From Streptomyces sp. YS415 (GTDB lineage Bacteria; Actinomycetota; Actinomycetes; Streptomycetales; Streptomycetaceae), in NCBI RefSeq assembly GCF_023544665.1, contig NZ_JAMJFL010000012.1:124001-188000 (forward strand): a stretch of 64,000 nucleotides of DNA, written 5' to 3'. Below are positions 48,134-57,475 of this stretch, piece after piece. The notes beneath the pieces were generated by a model. That model saw nothing but the letters and a program-made list of their open reading frames with translations, was not told where the DNA came from and did not search any database. The position numbers and the translations under genes are program-made. Position 1 is the first letter of the stretch; every line of letters begins with the position of its first letter.

Positions 48134-48375
48134 GGCTAAGGATGCGAACGGTGGTGCGTCAATGGCGGCGCATCCGCCACCGGCGCCGGCCAGCAGGAAG
48201 GCGCGCCTCTACCCGCCGTTTCCCCGGCGAAACAGCATGTGCCCCGGATCACACCGGCCGGCCTTCTTCGCGCCTCCCCCGGCTTGATACAAATTGCCCC
48301 GCGCGTTCCTGTCCGTCGACGGTCGTCGCCCACCCCCTTTTCGAACCGCTTCTTTCGCATGCCCTGGGAACGCCC

Positions 48376-49560
48376 GTGTCCGCCCGCACCACCCTGCCCT
48401 GGCCCCTCGTCGCCCTTTTCACGGCCGGGTACCTGGCTCCGTATCTCCTGCCGACCACCGTCGGCCGCCTGGATTCGGGGCTCCCCCTCTCCGCCACTCA
48501 GGCCGGCGCCGTCGGCAGTGCGCTGCTGCTCGGTTCGGCCGCGGCGGGGTTCCTGCTCGCCTCGCGCGTCGACCGGATCGGCCCGCGCCCCCTGGCCCGG
48601 CTCGGCCTCACGCTCGCCGTACTCGGCTACGGCGGGGCCGCGCTGGCCCACTGGGTCCCGGCCGTCGTCGCGGGCGCCGTGATCGGCGGCTTCGGCTCCG
48701 GAACGGCCACCGCGGTCGCCGCCACCGGGATCGCCGCGCGTCCGGACCCGCACCGCGTCACCACGTACGGCCTGCTCGGCGTCTCCGCCCTCGCGGGCGC
48801 CGTGTATCTGACGGTCCCGCACCTGGGCCCCGGCCACGGCCTCCCGCTCGCCGCCCTGGCGCTCGCCGCGCTGGCCGTGTGGCCGCTGACCGGCAGCCTC
48901 GCCGCCCCGGTCACCGGCGCCCGCACCCCGGGGGCCACCGGCCCGCTGCCCCACCTGCGCTCCGGACTGGTCCTCGCCGCCGCCCTGATGTGCTGGTCCC
49001 TCGCGCAGAACTCCCTGTGGGGCGTAAGCGGCCGGATCGGTCTGACACAGGCGCACCTGAGCGAGGTCACGGTCGGCATGGTGTTCGCCGTTGCGCTCGG
49101 CGCGGGCCTGCTCGGCGTGGTGGCGGCGAGCGCGATCGGCCCCCGGCTCGGTCTCGCGCTCCCCATCGGCGCGGGTACGGCCGTCATCGCGGCCTGCATC
49201 GCCGTCAGCGCCTCCGCACGGGACCTGACGACCTTCGCGGCCGGCGAGATCGCCTGGAACGCCCTCTACCCGATCGTCCTGTCCTACGTCATCGGCCTCG
49301 CCGCGTCCCTCGACGGCCGGGGGCGCTGGGCGGTCCTGGTCGGCTCGGCGTCCTCGCTGGGCACGGCGGCGGGGCCGCTGGCCGGCAGCGTGCTGTCGGC
49401 GCAGGCGGGCTTCCCGGCGATGGGGGCGGTGCTGGCCGCGGGGCTGCTGGTGGTCGCGGTCCCCATGACCGTGGTGGCGATGGGCGCGGGCAGGCGCTCG
49501 CTTGCGGTGGTGGAGATCCCGGTGGAGACCCCGGTGTACGACCGGGCGACGGCGGCCTGA
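48376..49560 (+). CDS. Major facilitator superfamily transporter
   Basis: A 394-residue membrane transporter with about 12 helices. Between helices 2 and 3 is the MFS loop LASRVDRIGPRPLARLGLTL (a form of GxLxDRxGRR). The second half repeats the pattern (GVVAASAIGPRLGLALPIGA). Substrate unknown. GTG chosen because it gives a normal length and has a GGGAA element upstream. It is divergent from the glucarate genes, so uptake of glucarate is possible, but MFS efflux pumps look alike at this level. Confidence 0.85.
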   Translation: MSARTTLPWPLVALFTAGYLAPYLLPTTVGRLDSGLPLSATQAGAVGSALLLGSAAAGFLLASRVDRIGPRPLARLGLTLAVLGYGGAALAHWVPAVVAGAVIGGFGSGTATAVAATGIAARPDPHRVTTYGLLGVSALAGAVYLTVPHLGPGHGLPLAALALAALAVWPLTGSLAAPVTGARTPGATGPLPHLRSGLVLAAALMCWSLAQNSLWGVSGRIGLTQAHLSEVTVGMVFAVALGAGLLGVVAASAIGPRLGLALPIGAGTAVIAACIAVSASARDLTTFAAGEIAWNALYPIVLSYVIGLAASLDGRGRWAVLVGSASSLGTAAGPLAGSVLSAQAGFPAMGAVLAAGLLVVAVPMTVVAMGAGRRSLAVVEIPVETPVYDRATAA

Positions 49561-49587
49561 GCGCCCTCGGGGGGGGCGCCGCGGCGC

Positions 49588-50580
49588 CTACGGGAACTCG
49601 TACGCCTCCACCTCGGCCAGATACCGTGTCCGCCGCTCCTCGTCGTGCTCCAGGAAGCTCGCCACGAAGGAGTTGCGGGCCAGCTCGCGCAGCCGGTCGT
49701 CGGTCAGGCCCAGCGCCTCGCGCACCGCACGGAAGTTGTCGCCCGCGTAGCCGCCGAAGTACGCGGGATCGTCGGAGTTGACCGTGCACAGCAGGCCCGC
49801 GTCGAGCATCGCGGGCAGCGGATGGTCCGCCAGCGTGTCCACGGTGCGCAGCCGGACGTTGGAGAGCGGGCAGAGCGTCAGCGGCACCCGGTCCCGGACG
49901 AGCCGCTCCACCAGCTCCGGGGACTCCATGCACCGCAGCCCGTGGTCGACGCGCTCCACGCCCAGCACGTCCAGCGCATCGGTGATGTACTCCGGCGGTC
50001 CCTCCTCACCGGCGTGCGCCACGCGGCGCAGACCGAGGGCGGCGGCGGCCTCGTACACCTCCCGGAACTTCATTGGCGGATGCCCGACCTCGGCGGAGTC
50101 CAGGCCGACGCCGACGATCCGGTCGAGGTAGGGCTTCGCGGCGTCCAGGGTGGCCATGGCCAACTCGGCGGACTCGTCGCGCAGGAAGCACAGGATGAGC
50201 TGCGTGGAGACGCCGTGGTCGGCCTCGCTGCGGTCCAGCGCGCGGGAGAGCCCCTCGACGACCGTGCCCATGGACAGCCCCCGCGCCAGATGGGCCTGCG
50301 GGTCGAAGAAGATCTCCGCGTGCCGCACGCCCTGCGCAGCGGCGCGGGCGAGATAGGCCTGCGCGAGGTCCTCGAAGTCCCGCTCGGTGCGCAGCACCGC
50401 CATGAGCTCGTAGTACAGGTTCAGGAAGGACTGCAAATCCTCGAACCGGTACGCCTCGCGGAGCGCGTCGGTGTCCGCGTAGGGCAGCTCGACGCCGTTG
50501 CGGGCGGCCAGCTCGAAGGCCAGCTCGGGCTCCAGCGTGCCTTCGATGTGCAGGTGCAGTTCAGCTTTCGGGAGGGGCAT
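49588..50580 (-). CDS. Adenine/adenosine deaminase family protein
   Basis: A 330-residue amidohydrolase of the ADA superfamily. Zinc ligands lie in KAELHLHIEGTL (HxH), RRVAHAGEEG (catalytic His-Ala-Gly-Glu) and the terminal Asp in TVNSDDPAYFGGY. The DPAYFGGY form resembles adenine deaminases rather than classical adenosine deaminases; aminodeoxyfutalosine deaminase is also related. It converts adenine or adenosine to hypoxanthine or inosine in purine salvage. It follows rnz by 20 bases on the same strand. No Shine-Dalgarno was seen. The ATG opens MPLPKAELHLH. Confidence 0.85.
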   Translation of the reverse strand: MPLPKAELHLHIEGTLEPELAFELAARNGVELPYADTDALREAYRFEDLQSFLNLYYELMAVLRTERDFEDLAQAYLARAAAQGVRHAEIFFDPQAHLARGLSMGTVVEGLSRALDRSEADHGVSTQLILCFLRDESAELAMATLDAAKPYLDRIVGVGLDSAEVGHPPMKFREVYEAAAALGLRRVAHAGEEGPPEYITDALDVLGVERVDHGLRCMESPELVERLVRDRVPLTLCPLSNVRLRTVDTLADHPLPAMLDAGLLCTVNSDDPAYFGGYAGDNFRAVREALGLTDDRLRELARNSFVASFLEHDEERRTRYLAEVEAYEFP

Positions 50581-50600
50581 CAAAGCATCGTACGGGCGTA

Positions 50601-51506
50601 TTACCGACGCTTCGGAACCGGCACTCGCAGCAGGTCGTGCGCCACCGTCAGCTCCCCCTCGAAGCCGGCCGCCCGCGCCTGCCGCTCGAACTCGTCGGGC
50701 TCGGAGTAGCGCTGGCTGAAGTGCGTCAGCACCAGATGCCGTACGCCCGCCTCCCGCGCCACGCGTGCCGCCTGGCCCGCGGTGAGGTGGCCGTGCTCCA
50801 CGGCGAGGTCGGTGTCCTCGTCGAGGAACGTCGACTCGATGACGAGCAGGTCGCAGCCGTCGGCGAGCGCGTGCACCCCGTCGCACAGCCGGGTGTCCAT
50901 GACGAACGCGAAGCGCTGGCCGCGGCGCACCTCGCTGACGTCGTCGAGCCGCACGTCGCCGAGCGCGCCCTCCCGCTGGATCCGTCCCACGTCCGGGCCC
51001 CTGACGCCGTGCGCGGCGAGCCGGTCGGGCAGCATGCGGCGGCCGTCGGGCTCGATCAGGCGATAGCCGTACGACTCCACGGGGTGGGAGAGCCTGCGGG
51101 CCTCCAGCGTGTAGCCGCGGGTGGTGGCGAGCGCCCCGTCCTCGCTCACGGGCGCCTCGACGATCCCGACGGTCTCCCGGTACGCGGTCGCGTACCGCAG
51201 CCGGTCGAAGAAGCGCTGGCCCGACTTCGGGTAGTGCGCGGTCACCTCGTGCGGGACCTTGTCGAGGTTGATCCGCTGGATGACCCCGGCGAGGCCGAGC
51301 GAGTGGTCGCCGTGGAAGTGCGTGACGCAGATCCGGTTCAGGTCATGGGCGGCGACCCCGGCACGCAGCATCTGGCGCTGGGTGCCCTCGCCGGGATCGA
51401 AGAGGATGCCCTCCCCGTCCCAGCGCAGCAGGTAGCCGTTGTGGTTGCGGTGCCTGGTCGGCACCTGGCTCGCGGTGCCGAGGACCACGAGTTCGCGTAC
51501 GGACAT
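50601..51506 (-). CDS. rnz: Ribonuclease Z
   Basis: tRNA 3'-processing endonuclease of the metallo-beta-lactamase fold, 301 residues. The zinc motif is THFHGDHSLGLAGVIQRINL (HxHxDH at about residue 62), with later ligands in VMDTRLCDGVHALADGCDLL and HLVLTHFSQRYSE. The family feature GTASQVPTRHRNHNGYLLRW is at the N-terminus. It starts six bases after the HIT gene stop and precedes the deaminase gene on the same strand. Confidence 0.93.
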   Translation of the reverse strand: MSVRELVVLGTASQVPTRHRNHNGYLLRWDGEGILFDPGEGTQRQMLRAGVAAHDLNRICVTHFHGDHSLGLAGVIQRINLDKVPHEVTAHYPKSGQRFFDRLRYATAYRETVGIVEAPVSEDGALATTRGYTLEARRLSHPVESYGYRLIEPDGRRMLPDRLAAHGVRGPDVGRIQREGALGDVRLDDVSEVRRGQRFAFVMDTRLCDGVHALADGCDLLVIESTFLDEDTDLAVEHGHLTAGQAARVAREAGVRHLVLTHFSQRYSEPDEFERQARAAGFEGELTVAHDLLRVPVPKRR

Positions 51507-51512
51507 GGCTGG

Positions 51513-51866
51513 TTATCCGGGAGGCCACTGCATGCCACGGCCGCCGAGGACGTGGGCGTGGACGTGGAAGACGGTCTGGCCGACGCCGGTGCCGGTGTTG
51601 AAGACGACGCGGTAGGAGTCGAGCTTCTGCTCGTCGGCCACCTCCTTGGTCTCCCGCAGGACGTCGGCGGCCAGTTCCGGGGCGGCTGCGGCGAGGTCGG
51701 CGGCGTTCGCGTGGTGCGCCTTGGGGATCACCAGGACGTGCACCGGTGCCTGGGGGTTGATGTCCTGGAAGGCGACGGTGGTCTCGGTCTCCCGGACGAT
51801 GGTGGCGGGGATCTGGCCTGCGACGATCTTGCAGAACAGGCAGTCGTCCTGGGGTTCTCCAGCCAT
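51513..51866 (-). CDS. HIT-family nucleotide hydrolase (HINT-like)
   Basis: A 117-residue purine-nucleotide-binding protein. The histidine triad is TVFHVHAHVLGGRG (HxHxH) near the C-terminus, and the N-terminal CLFCKIVAGQIPATIVRETE with CxxC is typical of HINT proteins, which cleave adenosine phosphoramidates. Longer in-frame sequence upstream has no homology, so ATG 51866 was chosen. First gene of the HIT-rnz-deaminase run. Confidence 0.93.
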   Translation of the reverse strand: MAGEPQDDCLFCKIVAGQIPATIVRETETTVAFQDINPQAPVHVLVIPKAHHANAADLAAAAPELAADVLRETKEVADEQKLDSYRVVFNTGTGVGQTVFHVHAHVLGGRGMQWPPG

Positions 51867-51955
51867 GCGGGTTCCTCCGGAGGGTGCGCCCAATGATTCG
51901 GGGGCATCGTATCGTCGGCGAGTGCGGGTCATTTGTGGCCGGTCGCGGCGCGCTC

Positions 51956-54900
51956 CTACGTGGGCATACCCGGCGGGGTCTTGGCCGGGCTGCTCTCCAG
52001 CGCCTCCAGCGCCATCCGCACCGCCTCGTCCAACTGGGCGTCCCTGCCCGCCGCGTAGTCCTGCGGGCGCTGCACCACCTCGACGTCCGGGTCCACGCCG
52101 TGGTTCTCCACGCCCCAGCCGGAACCCTCCAGCCAGATCGCGTACTTGGGCTGGGTGATCAGCGTGCCGTCGACCAGGCGGTAGCGGCTGTCGATGCCGA
52201 CCACTCCGCCCCACGTCCGGGTGCCCACCACCGGGCCGATGCCCAGCGCCTTGATCGCCGCGTTGACGATGTCGCCGTCCGAGCCGGAGAACTCGTCGGC
52301 CACCGCCACCACCGGGCCGCGCGGGGCGTCCTCCGGGTAGCTGGCGGGGCGCATGCCCCGCGGGACGCTCCAGCCGACGATGCGGCGGGCCAGCTTCTCC
52401 ACGACCAGTTGGGAGGTGTGGCCGCCCCGGTTCTCCCGGATGTCGACGATCAGGCCCTCGCGGGCGACCTCGACCCGCAGGTCCCGGTGGATCTGCGCCC
52501 AGCCCGGCGCCTGCATGTCGGGGACGTGTAGGTAGCCGAGCCGTCCGCCGGAGCGTTCGTGGACGTGGGCCCGGCGATCGGCCACCCAGTCGTGGTAGCG
52601 CAGCGGCTCCTCGTCGGCCACCGGGACCACCACCGCGTGCCGCAGCTCGCCGCCGCCCGCCGGGGACACGGTCAGTTCGACGGGCCTGCCCGCGGTGCCC
52701 ACCAGCAGCGGGCCGGGCCCGGTCACCGGATCGACCGGCACTCCGCCCACCGCGACGATCGCGTCCCCCGCCCGGACCGCGACCCCGGGTGCCGCGAGCG
52801 GGGCGCGGGCGTTCGGGTCGGAGGTCTCCGACGGCAGGACGCGGTCGATGCGCCAGGTGCCGTCCTCACGGCGGGAGATGTCCGCGCCGAGCAGACCCTG
52901 GCGGGGCCCGGCGCCGGAGCCGCCGCGCGGGACGACGTAGGCGTGGGAGGTGCCGAGTTCGCCCTGGACCTCGTAGAGCAGGTCGACCAGGTCGTCGTGG
53001 GTGGCCAGCCGGTCCAGGACCGGACGGTAGCGGTCGAGCACCGCCGTCCAGTCCACGCCGCTCATGTCGGGGCGCCAGAAGTGGTCCCGCATGATGCGGC
53101 CGGTCTCCTCGTACATCTGCCGCCACTCGGCGGCCGGGTCGATCAGCTGACGGACCCGGCCGAGGTCGACGGTGACGTTGGAGTCGCTGTCCTCGTCGTT
53201 CGAGGCCCGCCGGTCGCTGGGGACCACCTTGAGCCGGCCCTCGGTCCACAGCAGCACCCGCTTGCCGTCGCCGCTGACCTCGAAGTGGTCGGCGTCGGCG
53301 GCCAGATGCTCCACGCGCTGCTGGACGAGGTCGTAGCGCTCCAGCTCGGACTTGGGGTCCGGGTCGTCCGGGGCGGCCCGGGACGAGCCGAGTTCGCCGG
53401 TGACGGGGTGGCGCAGCCAGAGCAGGCCGTCCTTGGCGGCGCGCAGGTCGGTGTAGCGGGCGGCCTCGACCGGGAACGGCACGATCCGGTCGGCGAGCCC
53501 TTCGAGGTCGATCCGGGTGGCCGGGGTGCCCTCGCTGTCCGGTGTCTCGTCCTTGTCGGGCGCGTCGAAGGGGCGCCCGTGCCGCTGCGGTCCGAACGGC
53601 GACGGCGTCGTCGCGGCCAGCGTGATCAGGTACGGGCGGGAACCGGCCACGAAGGCCAGGTCGAAGACGTGCTCGTCGTAGACCGGGTCGAAGGAGCGCG
53701 CCGAGAGGAACGCCAGGTGCTTGCCGTCCTGGGTGAACGCGGGCGCGTAGTCCTGGAAGCGCAGCGGTGTGGCCTCGGTGACCGACAGGTCCGTGGTGTT
53801 GGCCAGGCGCAGCTGGCTCAGCGGGCTGGGGCCGGGGTGCGACCAGGCCAGCCAGGCGGAGTCGGGGGAGAAGACGAGCCCGGCGACATCGCCGTCCTCG
53901 CTGCGGTCGACCTCGCGGACCTCGCCGGTCTCCCGTTCGACGAGGAGCACCCGGCCGTCGTGCGAGGCGACGGCGGCCCGGCTGCCGTCGGGGGCCACCG
54001 CGAGGCCGAGGACCCGGCCGAGCTGTCCGGCGGCGAGCCTGCGCGGGGTGGCGCCCGGGGCGAGACCGGTCGCGGGGGCGAACTCCAGCGCGTCGTCGCC
54101 CTCGGCGTCGGTCACCCACACCACCCATTCCTCGCCGTCGACGCGGAAGGTGCGGGGCTTGCGGGCCCGTACGCCGGGTTCGGCGGCCAGGGCGCGGGCC
54201 GGACCGGAGCGGTGGGTGACCCAGTGGAGCGCGCCGCGCACCAGGACGGCGCTGCCGCGCGCGGTGTGGTCGGGGGCCGCGGCGCCGAACCAGCGGGCGG
54301 CGCTGACCGGGTGCGGGCGGCGGTCGGTGCGCTGGCCGCCCAGCCGGATGTCGAGGCGGCGCGGCTCGGCGCCGTCGAGGTCGTCCAGGAGCCACAGTTC
54401 ACCGGCCGAGGCGTACACGATCCGGGTGCCGTCACCGGCGGCGTGGCGGGCGTAAAAACCGTCGAGAGGGGTGTGCCGGCGCAGGTCGGAGCCGTCGGCG
54501 AGGGAGGAGTAGAGCGCGCCCACGCCTTCGTGGTCGCTGAGGAAGGCGATGCGGTCACCGGCCCAGACGGGGTGCTCGATGTTCCCGTCCAGGTCCTCGT
54601 GCAGCCGGACGAACTCGCCCTGCCCCTCCCGGTCGATCCACAGCTTCCCGGCCCGGCCGCCCCGGTAGCGCTTCCAGTGGGCCGCCTCCAGGCCCATGGT
54701 CGCGGACAGCAGCACGGTGTGCGGCCCGAGGGCCACGTCCCCGACGACGCCGTACGGCAGCGTCGTCGCCGGTCCGCCGTCGAGCGGGACGGCGTGCGCC
54801 CAGGTGCGGTCGCGGCTCGCCCGGCCCCGGTTGCTGGTCACGAGGACGTCGCCGTCGGGGGTCCAGCCGCGCACCCGGGTGCGGACGCCCCAGTGCGTCA

Positions 54901-55147
54901 GGCGGGTGGAGGGGCCGCCGGAGACGGGGGCGGTGTGCACCTCGGGGGCGCCGTCGCGGCTGGAGGTCCAGGCGACGGTGGCGCCGTCGGGCGAGATGCG
55001 CGGCAGGGAGACCGGCATGTTGTCGGCGCTGACCCGCCAGGCCCGGCCGCCGTCCAGGGGGGCGAGCCAGACGTCGTCCTCGGCGGTGAAGGCGACCAAC
55101 TCGCCGTGCGGATGCGGGTACCGGAGATACGCGGCAGGCTGAGTCAC
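51956..55147 (-). CDS. Tricorn protease-like S41 peptidase
   Basis: A 1063-residue cytoplasmic protease complex subunit. About 660 residues of beta-propeller repeats (PRISPDGATVAWTSSRDGAP and similar segments) gate substrate access; a PDZ domain follows (LLGADISRREDGTWRIDRVL), then the catalytic S41 domain with the nucleophile in DEFSGSDGDIVNAAIKALGI and the G-x-x-T region GTRTWGGVVGIDSR. Archaeal tricorn finishes peptides released by the proteasome, which actinobacteria also have. GTG start with AGGGTGAT upstream. Confidence 0.95.
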   Translation of the reverse strand: MTQPAAYLRYPHPHGELVAFTAEDDVWLAPLDGGRAWRVSADNMPVSLPRISPDGATVAWTSSRDGAPEVHTAPVSGGPSTRLTHWGVRTRVRGWTPDGDVLVTSNRGRASRDRTWAHAVPLDGGPATTLPYGVVGDVALGPHTVLLSATMGLEAAHWKRYRGGRAGKLWIDREGQGEFVRLHEDLDGNIEHPVWAGDRIAFLSDHEGVGALYSSLADGSDLRRHTPLDGFYARHAAGDGTRIVYASAGELWLLDDLDGAEPRRLDIRLGGQRTDRRPHPVSAARWFGAAAPDHTARGSAVLVRGALHWVTHRSGPARALAAEPGVRARKPRTFRVDGEEWVVWVTDAEGDDALEFAPATGLAPGATPRRLAAGQLGRVLGLAVAPDGSRAAVASHDGRVLLVERETGEVREVDRSEDGDVAGLVFSPDSAWLAWSHPGPSPLSQLRLANTTDLSVTEATPLRFQDYAPAFTQDGKHLAFLSARSFDPVYDEHVFDLAFVAGSRPYLITLAATTPSPFGPQRHGRPFDAPDKDETPDSEGTPATRIDLEGLADRIVPFPVEAARYTDLRAAKDGLLWLRHPVTGELGSSRAAPDDPDPKSELERYDLVQQRVEHLAADADHFEVSGDGKRVLLWTEGRLKVVPSDRRASNDEDSDSNVTVDLGRVRQLIDPAAEWRQMYEETGRIMRDHFWRPDMSGVDWTAVLDRYRPVLDRLATHDDLVDLLYEVQGELGTSHAYVVPRGGSGAGPRQGLLGADISRREDGTWRIDRVLPSETSDPNARAPLAAPGVAVRAGDAIVAVGGVPVDPVTGPGPLLVGTAGRPVELTVSPAGGGELRHAVVVPVADEEPLRYHDWVADRRAHVHERSGGRLGYLHVPDMQAPGWAQIHRDLRVEVAREGLIVDIRENRGGHTSQLVVEKLARRIVGWSVPRGMRPASYPEDAPRGPVVAVADEFSGSDGDIVNAAIKALGIGPVVGTRTWGGVVGIDSRYRLVDGTLITQPKYAIWLEGSGWGVENHGVDPDVEVVQRPQDYAAGRDAQLDEAVRMALEALESSPAKTPPGMPT

Positions 55148-55201
55148 CCGATCACCCTACGCACCCGCCTCACCTCGGGTAAGGGGTTTGGGATCACTCG
55201 C

Positions 55202-55756
55202 TCACTTGCCCTCCGGCCAGCACTGCGGATCCTCCTTGCAGTACAGCGTCTTGGTGACGGTCACGGTGACGGTGGGTCCGGACTGCCCCGGTCCGTCGCT
55301 GCTGGGCGGGGCGACCGGGGAGGGGGTGCCCTCGCAGTCGCCGAGGCCGTTGACCTCGAACCACTTCCTGCCGTCCACCTTCGCGGTGAGGTGACCGCGT
55401 ACGCACTTGCCGTCGGTCGCCCGGGTGACCAGACCGTCGACGGTGATGTCCTTGCCGTCCTTGGTCTTGCCGGTGCACTCCACCTCGGCGACGGTCTGTT
55501 CGCCCGCGTCCGGGGTCGAGCCGGCGTCGCCGCCGTCGTCGCCGTAGGAGGCGGTGCAGGTGAGCCACTGGACCTCCGCCTTCCGGCGCTCCAGTTCCCG
55601 GGTCACGGTCTGGTCGGTGGTGTACGCGATGGACGCGGTGCTCATGCCGCCGCCCTCGCACGCGACCGCTCCGCCGACGGCGAGGACGACCAGTCCCGCC
55701 GCACCCGCCACGCGCGCCCCGCGCGGGCGATCCCCAAACCGCCGCAATGCCCCCAT
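55202..55756 (-). CDS. Putative lipoprotein, function unknown
   Basis: A 184-residue exported protein. The N-terminus is basic (MGALRRFGDRPRGARVAGAA), then hydrophobic, ending in a lipobox-like AVAC at about residue 36. The mature part contains four further cysteines, possibly in disulfides, and a C-terminal Pro/Ser/Thr-rich tail (PSPVAPPSSDGPGQSGPTVT). DGKCVRGHLTAKVDGRKWFE resembles DUF4333-type small extracytoplasmic domains. It follows the tricorn gene on the opposite side of the divergent membrane-protein gene. Confidence 0.7.
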   Translation of the reverse strand: MGALRRFGDRPRGARVAGAAGLVVLAVGGAVACEGGGMSTASIAYTTDQTVTRELERRKAEVQWLTCTASYGDDGGDAGSTPDAGEQTVAEVECTGKTKDGKDITVDGLVTRATDGKCVRGHLTAKVDGRKWFEVNGLGDCEGTPSPVAPPSSDGPGQSGPTVTVTVTKTLYCKEDPQCWPEGK

Positions 55757-55867
55757 GGAGGGCAGCCTGCCACTGTCCGGCCCGGCGCGGTAGAGCGCAT
55801 ACGGACACTCACCGCTCCCGCACGTCACAATCGAGTGCCGTCCAACTGCCCGTGTACCGGAGGACCG

Positions 55868-57475
55868 TTGACACCCCCGCGGATCCGCTCGCCCCGACTC
55901 CTGCCGGGACCGCGCGTCCCCGACGAACCGCAGCAGGGCCCCGAGCCCGCGGCCGACCCGGCCGCCGGACCGCCCGCGCCGCCGTGCCGGCGGCGGGTGC
56001 GGATGCTCGTCGACGTGGTCGACCAGGCGGACGAAGTGGCCTATGTGACCGCCCTGTTCGAGGAGCGCGGCTGGGCCGTGCGCCCGGCGGAGGGCGGGGA
56101 GGCGGCGCCGGCCGTGGCGCACCGGACCACCCTCGTCGTCGAGGTCCGGCTGCACGGCGCCCGCCTGGGCGCCCTGCGCACCGCCACCATGGAGGTCGAA
56201 CGGCTCACCCGGCAAGCAGAGTTGGGCGCCTGGATACGGGACGCGGCGCTGGTCGAGCACGAGCGCCCCGCCCGGACGACGTACTACCTGCACCGCGCAC
56301 TGCCGACGCTCGGCCGGGTGTGGATCTGGCTCGGCGGGGCGGACGAGCAGCGGGCCGTGACCGTCCCGGCGGGGCCGCGGTCCCGGGAGGCGGCGGAGGC
56401 CGAACTGGCCGCGCGCGCCCTGGGCGGCCGTCCCTTCGACCCGGCGGCGCACGCGCTGCGGGTGCCGGGCCACTCGGACGCGGACCCGCCGCGCGACGAG
56501 ACCCCGCACGAGCGCCGGGTCCGCCTGGTCTGGCTGGGGGCGGCGATGGCGGGCCTGCTGCTCGCGATCGTCTGCGGGATGTACGTCGTCTGGGCCGAGG
56601 GGGCCTGGAAGCTGCTGCCGGCGCTGCTGAGCCCGGCGGGGGCGCTGCCGCTGGGGCGGACGGCCAAGGAGACGCGGGCGCGTGGCCGCCGGGCGCAGTG
56701 GGCGGCGGGGGTCGCGGGCACCACGGCGCTGGCCGCGTTCGGGGCGCTGCTGGGCGGGGGCAGCAGCGCCGCCCAGCTGTGGGCGGGCGTCCTGCTGCTC
56801 GCGCTGGGCCTGTTCACGGGCGCCGGAGTGGTGCTGGCCGTCCGCCGTACGTTCTTCACCCGGCACGCGGCCTGGCTGGTGCCGCTGTCGGTGCCGGTGC
56901 TGTGGTCGATGGTGGGCCGGCTGGGCGAGCAGATGCACGCGGCGTATCTGGACCGCTTCGACATCCGCGCGAGCGCGGTGCCCACGTCCAGCCTCGGCCG
57001 GTACCTAGCGGCCGCCGAGCCCATGGGGTACGCCCTGGGCAGCATGGCGTTCCTCGTGGCGGTCATCGGCTGGCTGCGCCACTTCCATCTGGGCCGGGAC
57101 GGCAGCAACCGCCTCTTCGCCGCGGTCCTGGCCACCCTGCTGGGCGTGGTCTTCGCCCTGACCGCGATCGGCATCGGCACCCGCGACGCGGCGAGCGCGG
57201 CGGGGCGGGCCGCGGAGAACGTCGCCCACGACGGCAGGCGCCCGCCCGACTACTTCGGCGTCTACGCCCACTTCGTCTGCGTCCGCCCGGTGGACCCGGC
57301 CAAGCCCCTGCCCGTGGACAACGGCCCGGCCCCCACCGACCACCCCGTCCTCTCCTTCGGCACCGCGACCGACTGGATCTGGCTCTGGGACCCGTCCCGC
57401 CACGAGGGCTCCCGCCAGGAATCCTTCGCGGTCCGCAGAGAGGACGTACAGCTGCTCCCCCCGACCCGCTGCTAG
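55868..57475 (+). CDS. Multi-pass membrane protein of unknown function
   Basis: 535 residues from a TTG that has GGAGG four bases upstream; a later ATG near 56004 is an alternative. The first 215 residues are cytoplasmic and soluble (LVDVVDQADEVAYVTALFEE onward), followed by five to six membrane segments (WLGAAMAGLLLAIVCGMYVV, AAGVAGTTALAAFGALLGGG, LWAGVLLLALGLFTGAGVVL, a pair near AFLVAVIGWL and AAVLATLLGVVFALTAIGIG) and a soluble C-terminal tail (PDYFGVYAHFVCVRPVDPAK). No known family is recognised. Its stop shares CTAG with the convergent rsmE stop. Confidence 0.7.
   Translation: MTPPRIRSPRLLPGPRVPDEPQQGPEPAADPAAGPPAPPCRRRVRMLVDVVDQADEVAYVTALFEERGWAVRPAEGGEAAPAVAHRTTLVVEVRLHGARLGALRTATMEVERLTRQAELGAWIRDAALVEHERPARTTYYLHRALPTLGRVWIWLGGADEQRAVTVPAGPRSREAAEAELAARALGGRPFDPAAHALRVPGHSDADPPRDETPHERRVRLVWLGAAMAGLLLAIVCGMYVVWAEGAWKLLPALLSPAGALPLGRTAKETRARGRRAQWAAGVAGTTALAAFGALLGGGSSAAQLWAGVLLLALGLFTGAGVVLAVRRTFFTRHAAWLVPLSVPVLWSMVGRLGEQMHAAYLDRFDIRASAVPTSSLGRYLAAAEPMGYALGSMAFLVAVIGWLRHFHLGRDGSNRLFAAVLATLLGVVFALTAIGIGTRDAASAAGRAAENVAHDGRRPPDYFGVYAHFVCVRPVDPAKPLPVDNGPAPTDHPVLSFGTATDWIWLWDPSRHEGSRQESFAVRREDVQLLPPTRC

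Noticed and set aside
49588..50580. Menaquinone (futalosine) pathway deaminase
   Set aside because: The superfamily fits, but no other futalosine genes are here and the DPAYFGGY motif is better matched to adenine deaminases.
52559..55867. Very long open frame on the plus strand opposite the tricorn gene and running into the membrane-protein gene
   Set aside because: It is a shadow of GC-rich coding sequence: the stretch antisense to tricorn has a low-complexity Val/Gly/Arg composition and no domains. Only the part from 55868 on has coding character and a ribosome-binding site.
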